32,372 nucleotides of DNA from assembly GCA_023429265.1 (NCBI GenBank), contig JAEYVS010000073.1:1-32372 (forward strand). The letters are read 5' to 3'. This document shows positions 32,043 through 32,372 of the stretch, one piece after another. The notes beneath the pieces are model-generated. The model ran no database searches and was not told where the DNA came from. It saw nothing but the letters and a program-made list of their open reading frames with translations. The position numbers and the translations under genes are program-made. Origin of the DNA: Bacteroidota bacterium. Lineage in GTDB: Bacteria > Bacteroidota > Ignavibacteria > Tepidaquicellales > Tepidaquicellaceae. The stretch's first letter is position 1. The number at the start of each line of letters is the position of its first letter.

Positions 32043-32087
32043 GTTGTTGGTGTTACTTGTCCCGCAAATGCGGTGATCACCAACAAC
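32043..32087 (-). other. Long imperfect stem-loop downstream of the partial gene
   Basis: GTTGTTGGTG (32043-32052) pairs perfectly with CACCAACAAC (32078-32087). Inside lies a second small stem, CCGC (32062-32065) with GCGG (32070-32073) around an AAAT loop. No U-tract follows on the minus strand, so it is not a simple terminator. It could be a 3'-UTR stabilising structure, a small-RNA element or a dispersed repeat. Confidence 0.5.
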
Positions 32088-32103
32088 AATTATATAAACT
32101 ACC

Positions 32104-32372
32104 TTACTTCTTCTTTATGCCGGTTACATTTACTGTGTTCGGAAGACTTACGCTTCCCGACACCTCTACCTTATCACCTTTATTAAGATTACCATTGTTA
32201 TACTTCAAATTCAGGTTCGGGGAATTACCCGTGCTCAACGAAAATCCTGATGCAGCATCACCGCTCAATGTTCCGTCTGCAACTATGCTTATACCCCTCA
32301 AAGAAAATCCGCCATCCTTGATTGCATCTCGCAGTTCCGAAAGCTTTATTTCTTTATTAGAATAAAACGTAA
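32104..32372 (-). CDS. C-terminal part of an unrecognised protein, 5' end outside the window
   Basis: The minus-strand frame ending at 32104 is open through the right edge of the window, so at least 88 residues are present and the true start lies beyond. A TTG at 32301 could act as a start but upstream codons (including SELRDAIKDGGFSLRG) read as normal protein. The last ~55 residues, with LNLKYNNGNLNKGDKVEVSGSVSLP, are rich in Gly, Asn, Ser and Val and look like beta strands; the GDKVEVSGSV part resembles OB-fold domains. The family is not recognised. It ends in KKK. Confidence 0.6.
   Translation of the reverse strand, partial: TFYSNKEIKLSELRDAIKDGGFSLRGISIVADGTLSGDAASGFSLSTGNSPNLNLKYNNGNLNKGDKVEVSGSVSLPNTVNVTGIKKK

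Larger units (their letters stand above)
31712..32103. other. Intergenic region upstream of the ACIII operon
   Basis: These 392 nt hold, in transcription order, a large imperfect hairpin (32043-32087), a terminator-like stem (31981-32004), a CACAGAG-type repeat (31942-31960) and about 230 nt of AT-rich leader. On the minus strand TTTG (31887-31884) and TATATTTTG (31867-31859) are a weak promoter candidate with 16-nt spacing. The operon promoter must lie here, but I cannot place it firmly. No ORF is supported. Confidence 0.5.

Noticed and set aside
1..32372. tRNA genes, CRISPR arrays, insertion sequences or phage genes
   Set aside because: No cloverleaf-type sequence, regularly spaced repeats, transposase, integrase or terminal inverted repeats were seen in reading both strands by eye.

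Overview
The window looks like a chromosome segment from the Ignavibacteria / Bacteroidota-Chlorobi lineage. Three things support this. Two secreted proteins carry near-identical type IX secretion C-terminal signals (NYPNPFNP, then YDMLGKEV, then FSDIKK). There is an alternative complex III (ACIII) plus cytochrome oxidase cluster. There is also a Bacteroidota-style run of glycogen synthase with a DUF4270-like lipoprotein. Except for one gene at the left end, every full gene is on the minus strand, so the text below follows transcription from high to low coordinates. No mobile element, phage gene, CRISPR array or tRNA was seen. Family names come from recognising motifs by eye, not from database searches.

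Right end (32372 to 31712): the 3' part of an unrecognised gene runs in from outside the window. It is followed by a large imperfect hairpin, a terminator-like stem and a short CACAGAG-type repeat, and then the leader of the respiratory operon.

Respiratory operon (31711 to 16169, about 15.5 kb, gaps of at most 20 nt and many overlaps): actA (pentaheme cytochrome), a 62-residue Tat-like microprotein, actB (Fe-S protein with a degenerate molybdopterin-type domain, Tat signal), actC (NrfD-like), an actD-actE fusion (DUF3341 plus monoheme cytochrome c), actF, an extra membrane-anchored monoheme cytochrome c, SCO1/SenC, oxidase subunits I, III, IV and II, heme O synthase, and last an unfamiliar protein with eight membrane helices and a C-terminal cytochrome c domain. 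The logical electron path is menaquinol to ACIII, then through the small cytochrome c domains to CuA of subunit II, then to the A2-type oxidase. A perfect hairpin terminator closes the operon.

Middle (16095 to 14100): a translationally coupled trio of a DUF302 protein, a CobB-type sirtuin and a ketopantoate reductase-like enzyme. Then (13994 to 5827) comes a long operon: glycogen synthase, a GmhB-like HAD phosphatase lacking its zinc ligands, a DUF4270-like lipoprotein, an outer-membrane beta-barrel protein, rpiB, glyA, tatC and a long-chain polyprenyl diphosphate synthase (probably for the menaquinone tail).

Left part (5482 to 1): two monocistronic T9SS-secreted Asp-box proteins, each with its own terminator; a 140-residue cytoplasmic protein with a candidate promoter and a 22-bp palindrome upstream; a plus-strand SpoU-type RNA methyltransferase; and the first nine codons of a divergent gene at the edge. 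The best candidates for something undescribed are the 453-residue 8-helix cytochrome protein, the 62-residue Tat-like ORF and the actDE fusion.
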